Shown: piece by piece, positions 28,015 to 37,347 of the stretch
Layout of the letters: each line of letters begins with the position of its first letter
Numbering within the stretch: position 1 is the first letter of the stretch
The notes under the pieces: model-generated
Databases searched by the model: none
Told to the model about the DNA's origin: nothing
The model's input: the letters and a program-made list of their open reading frames with translations, nothing else
Translations under genes and position numbers: made by a program
Virus record (IMG/VR): IMGVR_UViG_3300020160_001176
Span: 1-64,000 of that record
Strand: one strand, 5' to 3'
Length of the DNA stretch: 64,000 nt
Origin: a virus

Positions 28015-29115
28015 ATGGCAACAGTAGGCGTTAATGGATGGCACTTCCCAAGTTACTCGGATTCACCCGATGTACCTAGGGATCTTGGTATTTTAGGCGA
28101 AGATATTGCAACATACATAGCAGCACATCCTGGTCCGCAAGGATTAACTGGCCCATCAAATGTTTTAACTGTATCTGAAACAAATACACTCAGTGCTGGC
28201 CAAAATGCATCTGTAACGATTACTGGAACATCCCCATCACAATCTTTAATTTTTAACATTCCAAGAGGACAAGATGGAATTTTAGGAGGCCCTGGACCGT
28301 CTAATGTTTTATCTATTGGAACAGTCACACCAGGAGTAACAGCATCTGCAACTATAACTGGTACATCTCCGTCTCAAGTTTTAAATTTAGTTTTGCCAAA
28401 AGGTGACACAGGAACAACTGGAACAACTGGAGCGCCTGGACCAAAAGGAGACGCAGCGGCAACGATAACAGTAAACTCAACAACAACTTCAGCAGCAGGA
28501 ACTAGTGCCACAGTTACAAATACTGGAACTTCAAGTGATGTCCTATTAAACTTTACTATTCCTCGTGGAGCAGATGGCGCACAAGGCATACAGGGCCCAG
28601 CAGGCCCAGCAGGATCAAATGCAGTTATAGATCCGATTGCAACAAGAATTGCTTTGCAAACAACAGCAACTTCATCAACTGGAGTAAACTCATCGTGGTA
28701 TCCATTCGTAACAAATTCATTTTCTTTAGGCCTACTAGGACCTATTAACTCTGGCCCAGATAACGTTACAAGAGCTTGGAAAAATATATATTTAAATACA
28801 GCAGCAACAGTAATTTCTGACGAAAGAACAAAAGAGAATGTAGCGGCATCAGATTTAGGATTAAGTTTCATCAATAATCTTAGCCCAGTTAAGTATAATA
28901 AAATTGACGGGGACAGAACACATTACGGATTAATTGCACAACAGGTTAAGTCTGTATTAGATGAAGCTAACATTGCAGACTTTGGCGGTTGGGTAATTTC
29001 TGATGTGAATGACCCAGAAGGACAGCAAGCATTAAGATACGAAGAATTTATTTCTCCACTAATTAAAGCAGTCCAAGAACTTACAGCAAGAGTAAAATTA
29101 CTAGAAGAAAAGTAG
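28015..29115 (+). CDS. Collagen-like tail fibre with S74 auto-chaperone (366 aa)
   Basis: Leaderless start. Three IPRG/LPKG modules with Gly-X-Y runs (GPQGLTGPSN, KGDTGTTGTTGAPGPKG, GIQGPAGPAG) are followed by a C-terminal intramolecular chaperone of the peptidase S74 family: S268-D-E-R-T-K273 is the Ser-Lys dyad, and the tail LIAQQVKSVLDE and EELTARVKLLEEK-type helices fit. The chaperone should trimerise and then be released by cleavage before S268. A 33-bp segment is identical to one in the fibre gene at 12373. Confidence 0.8.
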   Translation: MATVGVNGWHFPSYSDSPDVPRDLGILGEDIATYIAAHPGPQGLTGPSNVLTVSETNTLSAGQNASVTITGTSPSQSLIFNIPRGQDGILGGPGPSNVLSIGTVTPGVTASATITGTSPSQVLNLVLPKGDTGTTGTTGAPGPKGDAAATITVNSTTTSAAGTSATVTNTGTSSDVLLNFTIPRGADGAQGIQGPAGPAGSNAVIDPIATRIALQTTATSSTGVNSSWYPFVTNSFSLGLLGPINSGPDNVTRAWKNIYLNTAATVISDERTKENVAASDLGLSFINNLSPVKYNKIDGDRTHYGLIAQQVKSVLDEANIADFGGWVISDVNDPEGQQALRYEEFISPLIKAVQELTARVKLLEEK

Positions 29116-29122
29116 GTTCGGG

Positions 29123-30952
29123 ATGTCATACAAAAGCGTAGTCTTAAATGACCACCCAACATCATTCTACCTGCTAGACGAAGTTATATCTGGAACAACA
29201 GTATCCTACGATGCACTTAGAACTCAATACTCCACATACGCAGACTTAAGAGATAATGGCATATCTTATGCAAACTTAGGCGGAGCAGTAGTTTATGACT
29301 ATTCAGGAAGCGGCAACAACGGAGTCTCATTTAACTCATCAAATTCAATACTAATGCCACTTGTGCCAGGATCTATATCTGGAACTAAGATGAACTCAGA
29401 TACAAAAATAATATATGATACGCCAGGAATGGCAACGTCTATATATAAGAATAATCCATTTTCTATAGACTTCTGGTTTAAGCCACCACAAAATTCTACA
29501 AATGAAATACCATTGGCATTCGATACATCTAATTTAATTGGACTAACCTATAAAGACGGCAACGTATTATTTTATATAGGGTCGGCAATTGCAATAGCTA
29601 AAATAGAAAAAACTTCTGCATCGTATATATCTGCGGTGTATAACGGATCTTCAATTTTGTTATATGTAAATGGAATCAATAAATCAACAAAGAGTGTCTC
29701 AGAAGAGTATCCTTTTGATAGCCAGACAGTTTCTTTTATGTCTGGACCATCGGATGAAGTCGAGCCATTTGTGATAGATTGTGTTGCATTCTATAGATAT
29801 GCCTTATCAGAAAGCAAAATACAAAATCATTATGACTCTGGTTCATATGAGCTAAATCATTTGCAAATAGTAGAGCCAGACGGCGGAGTTTTGTTCACGC
29901 TAAATCATTCAAAAATAATGCCAGTTAAACAGTACTACTATCCATCTGCAATCAAATGGTCAGAATTAACCAGTGGCGATGCCATACTGTCTATAGACCA
30001 CGACTACATAACATTTGCAAAAACAGATACAGCCCAGTCAGCCAGCTTTAGCTTTACACAAGAAATATTAGTGCCTTCAGGAATTGGAATAAATAGCTCA
30101 CAGCTAACCTACTCCCCAGACTACGACAACATATCTGTTGAAATTAGTTTAGATGGCCTTACTGATTGGCAGCCTTGTCAAAACAACAAGTCTTTGCCCT
30201 ACTTCAGCAAAAATGATTTAACAACAAATGAGCGTGTATATATCAAAACAACAATGTCATCTGACGACACGTCTTTTGACATTCCAAAAATTGAATCTCT
30301 TTCAATTGATTTCTTTAATAACTTAGACTACTATGCAGACAATTCTGGAGATAGAATATATTCAGATCAAGACTATGACCTGTCTAGATATAACGAAAGA
30401 ATCCTGTCTTATAACAAAAACAATGGGCTCTCCATGCATGATATTGGCGGGTTTAATGTAGACTCTACAGTAGCAACAAGAAGCATTGAAATGATATATA
30501 CCCCTGGCTCTGGCAGAAATGTTTTATTCTCAAATGGATCTAAGATATTTGAATGGTCACCTGATGGCACTATAAATAAAAGCGGAGTGTCTGAAATATA
30601 TGTAAACGGACAAAATGTGACAAGCCAGACAAATGTCTCAAATTGCTTTACGGTTGGGTTTCCACATCACATAGTCATCACCCTATCAAGTGCCACTTCT
30701 GGCATAATTAAAATCAATCAGAATGTTGGCGGGACTGTATATGGGGTAGGATCCAAGTATAACAATATAGCCATCTACCCGTCAGTATTGACATCTGGAC
30801 AAATATTAAGGCATTATAACTATTATATTGGCAATTGGTCAAATTCTGTTGGCTCGGAACAGCTCTCCATAGCAGAATCTACATCAGGGAATGACTTAAC
30901 CCCTTACTCGGTTTACTCTATTGAATTTGCTAGTTCAAATATTGTAATTTAG
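29123..30952 (+). CDS. LamG-like adhesin/tail protein (609 aa)
   Basis: Starts after GGGA. N-terminal SFYLLDE, then PFSIDFWFKPP...YISAVYNGSSILLYVNGINK (about 110-200), the core of a LamG/concanavalin-like lectin fold; a second similar jelly-roll appears near residues 430-570 (SIEMIYTPGSGRNVLF...HHIVITLSS). Probably binds carbohydrate on the host surface. Lies at the border between the adhesin and head modules. Confidence 0.65.
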   Translation: MSYKSVVLNDHPTSFYLLDEVISGTTVSYDALRTQYSTYADLRDNGISYANLGGAVVYDYSGSGNNGVSFNSSNSILMPLVPGSISGTKMNSDTKIIYDTPGMATSIYKNNPFSIDFWFKPPQNSTNEIPLAFDTSNLIGLTYKDGNVLFYIGSAIAIAKIEKTSASYISAVYNGSSILLYVNGINKSTKSVSEEYPFDSQTVSFMSGPSDEVEPFVIDCVAFYRYALSESKIQNHYDSGSYELNHLQIVEPDGGVLFTLNHSKIMPVKQYYYPSAIKWSELTSGDAILSIDHDYITFAKTDTAQSASFSFTQEILVPSGIGINSSQLTYSPDYDNISVEISLDGLTDWQPCQNNKSLPYFSKNDLTTNERVYIKTTMSSDDTSFDIPKIESLSIDFFNNLDYYADNSGDRIYSDQDYDLSRYNERILSYNKNNGLSMHDIGGFNVDSTVATRSIEMIYTPGSGRNVLFSNGSKIFEWSPDGTINKSGVSEIYVNGQNVTSQTNVSNCFTVGFPHHIVITLSSATSGIIKINQNVGGTVYGVGSKYNNIAIYPSVLTSGQILRHYNYYIGNWSNSVGSEQLSIAESTSGNDLTPYSVYSIEFASSNIVI

Positions 30953-30993
30953 TGTACTATCTGTTACAAAATATGGACTTTGGCACCAGATAA

Positions 30994-31002
30994 TGGTATG
31001 AT
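30994..31002 (+). promoter_or_regulatory. Extended -10 promoter of the head module
   Basis: TGG-TATGAT ends 8 nt before the ATG at 31011, so the leader would be about 2 nt. No ribosome-binding site is seen. Confidence 0.45.
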
Positions 31003-31010
31003 TATGGTCT

Positions 31011-31349
31011 ATGGATATCTTAAAGAAAAATACGAGAATTGTTGAAGAGACAACCCTAGGAATCTATGTCTGGGAAATGCCAGATGGCAGATGGATTGGA
31101 GATGACGATGGGAATTTTCTTTCGATCACGTCAATCAAAGGCAATAGATCCAGAATCGATGCTTTGGCTAGAGAAGTTCGCTCATATGGTATTGACGAAG
31201 GCCAACCCAAGTTCCTATCTGGCCGCAGAAAAATTAATGACGAAGAGCTTGCAGAGCAAGAACAAAGACTTAAGTGGGGACTCCCACCAGACCCATATGA
31301 TATCGGAGTCTATAAAGACGCAGTACTAAGAGGCGGTAAAGTACAATGA
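31011..31349 (+). CDS. 112-residue protein preceding portal
   Basis: N-terminal IVEETTLGIYVWEMPDGRWIGDDDGNF is a compact beta region; the rest is helical and charged. Genes of this size and position upstream of portal occur in actinobacterial phages without known function. Stop overlaps the portal start (ATGA). Structural or packaging accessory role possible. Confidence 0.55.
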   Translation: MDILKKNTRIVEETTLGIYVWEMPDGRWIGDDDGNFLSITSIKGNRSRIDALAREVRSYGIDEGQPKFLSGRRKINDEELAEQEQRLKWGLPPDPYDIGVYKDAVLRGGKVQ

Positions 31350-32938
31350 CACGAAAAGTAGAATTTTTAGAAGACGAGATTGATAATGGAAACACTATCG
31401 ATATATCAAATACCTCAGACTGGTTTCATTTTCAAAAATCAGAAGAGCACGAAGATCCATTCAAGATAGGCCTAGATGAGATTAAAAAATTAAGAGGCCT
31501 TGGAACAAATTTTAAACGTAAAATTAACCGTGATTTTTCAAAAGCTTTTGTAGGAACTTCTGGCGTTGGTACACAGCAAAACCTTTTGCAGCAAGCAATT
31601 AGCGGGTATGCATTATTTGATCTCGTAGAGCCAACTTATAATTTAGAGTACCTATCAAAAATTTATGAAGTTTCAACATACAACTATGCAGCAATTAATG
31701 CAAAAGTTTCAAATATTGTTGGTCTTGGATATATGTTTGCAGAAACATCAAAGGCTAAAGACGCAATGGATGCTATTAATGATGACAAGCAATTAGATAG
31801 AGCCCGTGCAAAAATTGATAGAATTAAAACACAGCTAGACAAATGGCTTGATGATTGTAATGAAGAAGAGTCTTTTACGGAAACCCTTATAAAGGCCTAC
31901 ACAGACCTTGAGGCAACTGGAAATGGCTACATAGAGGTAGGACGTACAACAGCAGGAGACATCGGCTACATCGGCCATATACCAGCTAAAACAATGCGTG
32001 TCCGCAGATTCCGTGACGGATTCATACAGTTACTTTATGGCAAGGCTGTGTTCTTCCGTAACTTTGGAGACCTAGAAACCCCAAGCCCAATTGCAGGACA
32101 AGAAGATCGACCAAATGAAATTATTCACTTAAAGAAATACACTCCAATGAATAACTACTATGGAGTCCCAGACATTATTGCAGCCCAGCAAGCACTAGCA
32201 GGAAATGAATTTGCTGGAAGATATAACTTAGACTACTTTGAAAATAAGGCGGTCCCAAGATATATTATTACAGTAAAGGGAGCAAAGCTTTCACCAGAGT
32301 CAGAAAGAAAACTTCTTGAATTTTTCCAGGTTGGATTAAAGGGTAAGAACCACAGATCATTATATATCCCGCTTCCAGCAGATACCCCAGACTCAAAGAC
32401 TGAATTTAAGATGGAGCCAATTGAAGCAGGAGAGCAAGAGTCTTCATTTAATATCTATCGTAAGTCTAATAGAGATGAAATCCTTTTGGCTCATCGTGTT
32501 CCAATTAGCAAAATAGGTATCCCAGAAGGAATTAACTTAGCTGCTGCCAGAGATGCAGATAAAACATTTAAAGAGCAGGTTTGCCGCCCAGCGCAAGATA
32601 GACTTGAAAAGAAATTAAATTATTTAATCGCAGAAAAAACAGATGTTGTTCAATTAAAGTTTAACGAACTCAGTCTCACAGACGAAGAGACTCAAAGCCG
32701 TATTGACGAAATCTATTTGAGAATGCAGGTAATTACCCCTAACGAAGTCCGTATTAGAAAAAATATGACAACCGTTGACGGCGGGGACAAAATGGTAGAT
32801 TTAAAGCCACAGCAAGCGGCTGATCAAAATGCCAAGTCTACTGGGAACAGATTGCGAGATCAGCAAAGGTCCGCAAATGCCCCAGATAAAAGCGGAGAGG
32901 CCAGAAACCCCAAAGGCGATGGTCCAAAAGTCAAATAA
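31346..32938 (+). CDS. Portal protein (530 aa)
   Basis: Forms the dodecameric DNA channel at a capsid vertex. The sequence follows phage portals: NYAAINAKVSNIVGLGYMF (clip/wing entry), the ATGNGYIEVGRTTAGDIGYIGHIPAKTMRVRR block, an FFRNFG strand, VPDIIAAQQALAGNEFAGRYN with a following helix, and EILLAHRVPISKIG near the crown. The C-terminus is polar (DQNAKSTGNRLRDQQRS). Overlaps the preceding gene by 4 nt. No terminase lies upstream, which is unusual for this module order. Confidence 0.85.
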   Translation: MTRKVEFLEDEIDNGNTIDISNTSDWFHFQKSEEHEDPFKIGLDEIKKLRGLGTNFKRKINRDFSKAFVGTSGVGTQQNLLQQAISGYALFDLVEPTYNLEYLSKIYEVSTYNYAAINAKVSNIVGLGYMFAETSKAKDAMDAINDDKQLDRARAKIDRIKTQLDKWLDDCNEEESFTETLIKAYTDLEATGNGYIEVGRTTAGDIGYIGHIPAKTMRVRRFRDGFIQLLYGKAVFFRNFGDLETPSPIAGQEDRPNEIIHLKKYTPMNNYYGVPDIIAAQQALAGNEFAGRYNLDYFENKAVPRYIITVKGAKLSPESERKLLEFFQVGLKGKNHRSLYIPLPADTPDSKTEFKMEPIEAGEQESSFNIYRKSNRDEILLAHRVPISKIGIPEGINLAAARDADKTFKEQVCRPAQDRLEKKLNYLIAEKTDVVQLKFNELSLTDEETQSRIDEIYLRMQVITPNEVRIRKNMTTVDGGDKMVDLKPQQAADQNAKSTGNRLRDQQRSANAPDKSGEARNPKGDGPKVK

Positions 32939-32955
32939 GTTTAATCAACTGTTAT

Positions 32956-32984
32956 TTGCGTTATAGTAGATAAACCACTAAAAT
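32956..32984 (+). promoter_or_regulatory. Probable promoter for the protease gene (leaderless)
   Basis: TTGCGT, a 17-nt spacer and TAAAAT, which ends 7 nt before the ATG at 32992. No ribosome-binding site is present, so leaderless translation is likely. Confidence 0.45.
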
Positions 32985-32991
32985 TAAGCAT

Positions 32992-34356
32992 ATGAACATT
33001 GAAAAAGGCCATTGGTCTAGTAATGGCGACAACCTACATTTGTCGATTCCGTTTACTAAGGTCAACCGAGAAAATAGAACTGTATCTGGTTTTGCAACAT
33101 TAGATAATGTTGACCAGACAGGCGATGTAGTCACAGCAGAAGCAAGCGTAAAAGCTTTTGAAAATTTCAGAGGAAATCTTCGTGAGATGCATCAGTCAAT
33201 TGCAGTTGGTAAAGTTGTTTCATTTAAGCCAGAAACATACTATGACCAAAAGTCTCAAACTTTTTACAATGGCGTTTATGTAACTTCATACATTTCAAAG
33301 GGTGCACAAGATACTTGGGAAAAAGTTCTTGACGGCACTCTTTCTGGTTTTTCAATTGGCGGAAAAATTAAAGAGTCTGATAATGAAGTTAACAAAGCAA
33401 CAGGAGAAGCAGTGAGATTTATTAAAGACTATGATCTTGTTGAACTTTCAATCGTTGACTCACCAGCAAATGAGCTATGTAACATTCTATCAATCGAAAA
33501 GGTTAATGGAAAAATGATTTACAAAGGCCTTGCTACAAATGTAGTAACAGAAAATATTTTTTATTGCGAAGACAGCGACTCAGTGTTTATGTCTACAGAA
33601 AAAACTTTTGATTCACCAATATCTGGAAAACCAGCTGCGCTAATCGGTTGGGTAGAAAGTTCAGACATTAACAAGTCAAAAGAAATAGATAAAATTCTTG
33701 CTTCATTTAAGAAGTCAAGATTACCGTTGCCTGAAACACAATTAGCAAAACAGGCAAACGTAGAAGGAGGTAATGACATGGAAAAACTTAATGTAGGTAA
33801 TGATGCAGAAGTAGTTGCAGAAGCAATTGTTGAAGCACCAGCCGAAGTTACTCCAGAAGTTGAGGAAGTCGTAGCAGAATCTAACGATGACTCAAATGTC
33901 AATCTTTTTGACAAATCATTGGAAGCCGTAGAAGTTACAGCTGAAGATACCTCTGCCGACAACGTTGAAAAAGCAGCCGATACAGTAGAAGTTATGGTTG
34001 ATGAACCTGATTTTGCAAAAATGTTAGGCGATCTCAAAGGCTTTTTCGCAGAGACACTCACAAAAGCTACAGAAGCAAATGCTGCACAAGTTACAGAAAT
34101 TAAAACATCTGTTGAAGCTTTCAGCAAGAGCGTCGATGATAGAATTTCAGAGTTGGCAGAAAAGCACAGTGCACTTAGTGCAGCTGTGACAGAAATAAAG
34201 GGCACCATTGATGGTGTTCAAAAGCAGGTTGATGCCGTAGAAGGCGATACCGCAATTAAGAAGTCCTCTGACCTTGGCGGGTCTGAGGTATTTACCAAAT
34301 CAAAATCAAAATGGTCTGGAGCTTTCCTCGGTTCCGTAAATGAAATCTTTAACTAA
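32992..34356 (+). CDS. Prohead protease fused to a scaffold domain (454 aa)
   Basis: Residues 1-170 resemble U35-type (HK97/phi-like) prohead serine proteases: H67 in REMHQSIAVG and S121 in SGFSIGG are probable catalytic residues, with ELSIVDSPAN near the end of the domain. The C-terminal part (about 255-440) is Glu/Val/Ala-rich and then coiled-coil (VTEIKTSVEAFSKSVDD), suitable for scaffolding. An internal ATG at 33778 after AGGAGG could yield the scaffold alone. Directly upstream of the major capsid gene. Confidence 0.8.
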   Translation: MNIEKGHWSSNGDNLHLSIPFTKVNRENRTVSGFATLDNVDQTGDVVTAEASVKAFENFRGNLREMHQSIAVGKVVSFKPETYYDQKSQTFYNGVYVTSYISKGAQDTWEKVLDGTLSGFSIGGKIKESDNEVNKATGEAVRFIKDYDLVELSIVDSPANELCNILSIEKVNGKMIYKGLATNVVTENIFYCEDSDSVFMSTEKTFDSPISGKPAALIGWVESSDINKSKEIDKILASFKKSRLPLPETQLAKQANVEGGNDMEKLNVGNDAEVVAEAIVEAPAEVTPEVEEVVAESNDDSNVNLFDKSLEAVEVTAEDTSADNVEKAADTVEVMVDEPDFAKMLGDLKGFFAETLTKATEANAAQVTEIKTSVEAFSKSVDDRISELAEKHSALSAAVTEIKGTIDGVQKQVDAVEGDTAIKKSSDLGGSEVFTKSKSKWSGAFLGSVNEIFN

Positions 34357-34377
34357 AATAAGGTAGGTGAAATAAAA

Positions 34378-35427
34378 ATGAGTAATGAATTATTAGAAAA
34401 GGCCGCAGCAGCTGGTGCAACAGTATCAACTGGGTTCGGTTCTTCAACAGGTGGTTCAGGCGTTCATGTTGCTTCAGAAAATGGCAACGGTGGACTTCTA
34501 AACCCAGAACAATCAGCACGATTCTTGGACTATATGTTCGATGCTACCGTAATTGGTAAGGTTGCACGTACAGTTCGCATGAAAGCTGACACAACAGAAA
34601 TTGATCGTATGTCCGTAGGAGAGAAGCTTGTAAAGCTTGCATCTGAAGGCGAAAACACAGGAGCTAACTCAGGTGTTACTTTCTCAAAAATTTCTCTCAC
34701 AACTAAGAAACTCCGCATGGACTGGGAGCTTTCAACAGAGTCTCTAGAAGACAACATTGAAGGTGCAGATCTAGAAGATCACATTGCACGTATGATGGCA
34801 ACACAGGCAGGAAATGACATCGAAGATGTTATTCTTAACGGTGATACATCACTTTCAAGCGATGCACTATACAAGTCTTTTGACGGTGTAGTTAAGAAGG
34901 CAAAGACAAGCGGTCACGTTGTCGATGCTGCAGGTGCTGCAGTTTCTCGTGCAGTATTTAACTCAGCTCTTAAGGCTCTTCCACGTAAGTACAAGCAACG
35001 TCGTACAGACCTTCGCTTCCTTGCAGGATCAAACTTGATCCAAGATTACCTATACTCAACATCAACAAACATTCAGAACGTTAACCCACAGGACATTGCT
35101 TCAGGCATCATCCGTGGAGATGTTCCAGTTCTTGGTGGTCCAGCAGGTTATGTCGCTCCATACGCATTTGGTATTCCAATCGTTGAAGTTCCATTGCTTC
35201 CTGAGACACAGGTAGGTACATACGCAAGCCCATCAGGTTCACACGGAGATATCCACTTGACATTCCCAAATAACGTTGTTATTGGTATCAAGCGTGATGT
35301 TACTGTTTACCGCTTCTTCTGGCCACGTAAGGACTCAATCGAGTACACAATGTATACTCGTGTTGGCGTTCAAATCGAGCAGGCAGACGCTTGGGTAGTT
35401 GTAAAGAACGTTAAGGTTGCTTCTTAA
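34378..35427 (+). CDS. Major capsid protein, HK97 fold (349 aa)
   Basis: Forms the icosahedral head. Position after the protease/scaffold, length and blocks such as FLDYMFDATVIGKVARTVRM, KLRMDWELSTESLED and RMMATQAGNDIEDVILNGD match HK97-type capsid proteins. Arg codons are nearly all CGT or CGC, unlike the AGA-rich fibre genes, as expected for a highly expressed gene. The ribosome-binding site is AGGTGA. A strong terminator follows. Confidence 0.9.
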   Translation: MSNELLEKAAAAGATVSTGFGSSTGGSGVHVASENGNGGLLNPEQSARFLDYMFDATVIGKVARTVRMKADTTEIDRMSVGEKLVKLASEGENTGANSGVTFSKISLTTKKLRMDWELSTESLEDNIEGADLEDHIARMMATQAGNDIEDVILNGDTSLSSDALYKSFDGVVKKAKTSGHVVDAAGAAVSRAVFNSALKALPRKYKQRRTDLRFLAGSNLIQDYLYSTSTNIQNVNPQDIASGIIRGDVPVLGGPAGYVAPYAFGIPIVEVPLLPETQVGTYASPSGSHGDIHLTFPNNVVIGIKRDVTVYRFFWPRKDSIEYTMYTRVGVQIEQADAWVVVKNVKVAS

Positions 35428-35450
35428 TTAATTAAGAATTAAACTACCGA

Positions 35451-35480
35451 AAGGCCCCCAATTAATTTTGGGGGCTTTTC
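35451..35480 (+). terminator. Intrinsic terminator after major capsid gene
   Basis: GCCCCCAA and TTGGGGGC form an 8-bp stem with a 6-nt loop, followed by TTTTC. Confidence 0.9.
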
Positions 35481-35495
35481 ATTTAAATTTAACAA

Positions 35496-35504
35496 TGCTA
35501 TAAT
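35496..35504 (+). promoter_or_regulatory. Extended -10 promoter of the connector genes
   Basis: TGC-TATAAT lies 30 nt before the ATG at 35535, after the capsid terminator. The leader has AAGGAG. Confidence 0.6.
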
Positions 35505-35534
35505 TAAAGGACCTAGAAAAAGGAGAAATAGAAT

Positions 35535-35927
35535 ATGTCGTTTGACACATTAAAGGTAGCTGAATTAAAAATAATTGCAACAGATTTTGCGGTTGATACA
35601 GAAGGCCTAAAGAATAAAAAAGACATTATTGCTGCTCTAGCAGAAGAAGGCGTTACTTGGAGCGTATATCAAAGCACATTAGATGCAATTGAGAAGGACA
35701 CAGAGGAAATTGAAATTCTTCCAAAGTTTGACCCAAAGGCACAGGCTGAAGATACAATCTTAGTTAGAATGACAAGAGAGAACATGAGATACGATATTCA
35801 TGGAAAAACTTTTACAAAGGACCATCCTTTTGTGGCTATGTCAGAAGAAGATGCTCAAAAAATCTTTGATACAGAGGAGGGTTTTCGTTTAGCGACACCA
35901 AAGGAAGTTCAAGACTTCTATAACTAA
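35535..35927 (+). CDS. Head-region protein with SAP/HeH-like N-terminus (130 aa)
   Basis: Residues 1-40 (LKVAELKIIATDFAVDTEGLKNKKDIIAALAEEGV) match the two-helix SAP/HeH/LEM-type DNA-binding motif common in phage proteins between capsid and connector genes. The C-terminal part is beta-rich (TILVRMTRENMRYDIHGKTF). Possibly helps hold the genome end or connector. AAGGAG ribosome-binding site. Confidence 0.6.
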   Translation: MSFDTLKVAELKIIATDFAVDTEGLKNKKDIIAALAEEGVTWSVYQSTLDAIEKDTEEIEILPKFDPKAQAEDTILVRMTRENMRYDIHGKTFTKDHPFVAMSEEDAQKIFDTEEGFRLATPKEVQDFYN

Positions 35928-35943
35928 ACGTTAACATAAGTTA

Positions 35944-36921
35944 ATGGCAGAAATATATAAAGATCAAGCCTCAAGAGTAATAACTAAAATTTACTGGGCA
36001 GGTGAAATAACCGATGCAGATGGAACAGTCACTGCATTAGTTAAAAGATCAAACCCAGACGGAGCACCGTTTGGTAGCCTGCCGTCAGCCTCCTACACTG
36101 CAACAAAGTTGGATTCAGATTTTGGAACTTATGAAATTATAATTCCACAAGCCGCATCTAATTTTAATGAGCCAACATTAGAAATTACATGGAGCTATTC
36201 TGTAAATGGAACACCAACAACACACAAGCAAATACTAGATGTTGTTAGACCATACGTTAGCATTTCTGAATCTCTTGATAGACTAAATGTTGGAACAGAC
36301 GTATCTGATCCAAACTATAGGTCATATAATGAATTAAAAAATGCAGAACGATATGCAAGAAAACTAATTGATGCTTATACAAATCAATTCTTTTCACAAA
36401 GATATATGACAGAGACGCAGTATGGCAATGGAACAGACATACTTCCATTAAAAACAAGAATTATTGGGATTACCGTTCTTAAAGAAGAAGACATTGTACT
36501 AAAAGATTATTCGTCACAAATTAATAATTGGCCCTATGATTTAAAGATATCTGAATCAAATTATGGCCTTGCAGTAAATAAACAAGATATGTATGACAAT
36601 TTGGTATACACAGCTAATGGGCTAGTTCCTCCAAGCATTAATGATAGATCCTACTTTGGAGCTTTTAAAAAAGATTATAAATATGTTGTTACTGGATGGT
36701 ACGGGTGGGAGCGTGTGCCAGATAATGTGTCTGAAGCTTGCCTGACATTAATGCAGCAGTACTTTGAAAAAGATCGTGCCTGGAAAGACAAGTACGTGAA
36801 AAATATAAGTACCTTTGATTGGAAGTTTGAATTTTTGGATAGCGCACACAAGGGCACTGGAAGTTTATATGCAGATCAGCTGCTTGCGCCATATGTTACA
36901 AATGGTATGGTTGTAATCTAA
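35944..36921 (+). CDS. Head-tail adaptor (325 aa)
   Basis: N-terminal 100 residues are an Ig-like beta domain; the C-terminal part (NELKNAERYARKLIDAYTNQFF... and NVSEACLTLMQQYFEKDRAWKDKY) is the helical adaptor that docks under portal, as in HK97 gp6/SPP1 gp15-type proteins. No clear ribosome-binding site precedes the ATG. Ends flush with the next start. Adaptor role inferred from position and helical pattern. Confidence 0.65.
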   Translation: MAEIYKDQASRVITKIYWAGEITDADGTVTALVKRSNPDGAPFGSLPSASYTATKLDSDFGTYEIIIPQAASNFNEPTLEITWSYSVNGTPTTHKQILDVVRPYVSISESLDRLNVGTDVSDPNYRSYNELKNAERYARKLIDAYTNQFFSQRYMTETQYGNGTDILPLKTRIIGITVLKEEDIVLKDYSSQINNWPYDLKISESNYGLAVNKQDMYDNLVYTANGLVPPSINDRSYFGAFKKDYKYVVTGWYGWERVPDNVSEACLTLMQQYFEKDRAWKDKYVKNISTFDWKFEFLDSAHKGTGSLYADQLLAPYVTNGMVVI

Positions 36922-37347
36922 ATGAGCCTAGCAACTTCATTAATGCCGATGAAGCTAGACATCTATCTTCAATTAGACACTCAGGATGAGAATACTGGGG
37001 CTATTAAAAAGGAATGGATATTTACTAGGTCCGTGCCATGTGCGGCAAAAGGAATAATTTCAAATTCTGCCACTGGTCGAGGCGGAGATAAACAGACATT
37101 TAACAATAGATACACAAATGAACAAATGCTTGAAATTAGAACACCAGACCAGATAACATATAGAGAAAAGATTACTAATGTTAGAGATATGTCTGGCAAT
37201 GTAATATGGAAAGAAATAAATTATCCAAACAATACTCCAACAGTATTTGAGGTAATAAGCTCTACCCCGATTACCGATCCATTTGGTAATGTTCTTGCAT
37301 ACAACTCTGTTGCAAAGAGATCGGAGAACCAGGAAATTGGATTCTAG
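36922..37347 (+). CDS. Head-closure protein (141 aa)
   Basis: A small beta-barrel-like protein (MKLDIYLQLDTQDENTGAIKKEWIFTRSVPCAAKG...) with the ENTG...W pattern of phage head-tail joining proteins. Position between adaptor and gp10-like gene fits the stopper that seals the DNA after packaging. Starts immediately after the upstream stop. Confidence 0.6.
   Translation: MSLATSLMPMKLDIYLQLDTQDENTGAIKKEWIFTRSVPCAAKGIISNSATGRGGDKQTFNNRYTNEQMLEIRTPDQITYREKITNVRDMSGNVIWKEINYPNNTPTVFEVISSTPITDPFGNVLAYNSVAKRSENQEIGF

Noticed and set aside
33561-34208. 215-codon antisense open frame under the protease/scaffold gene
   Set aside because: Ser/Thr/Val-rich composition reflects the complement of Glu/Ala-rich coiled coil; no ribosome-binding site.
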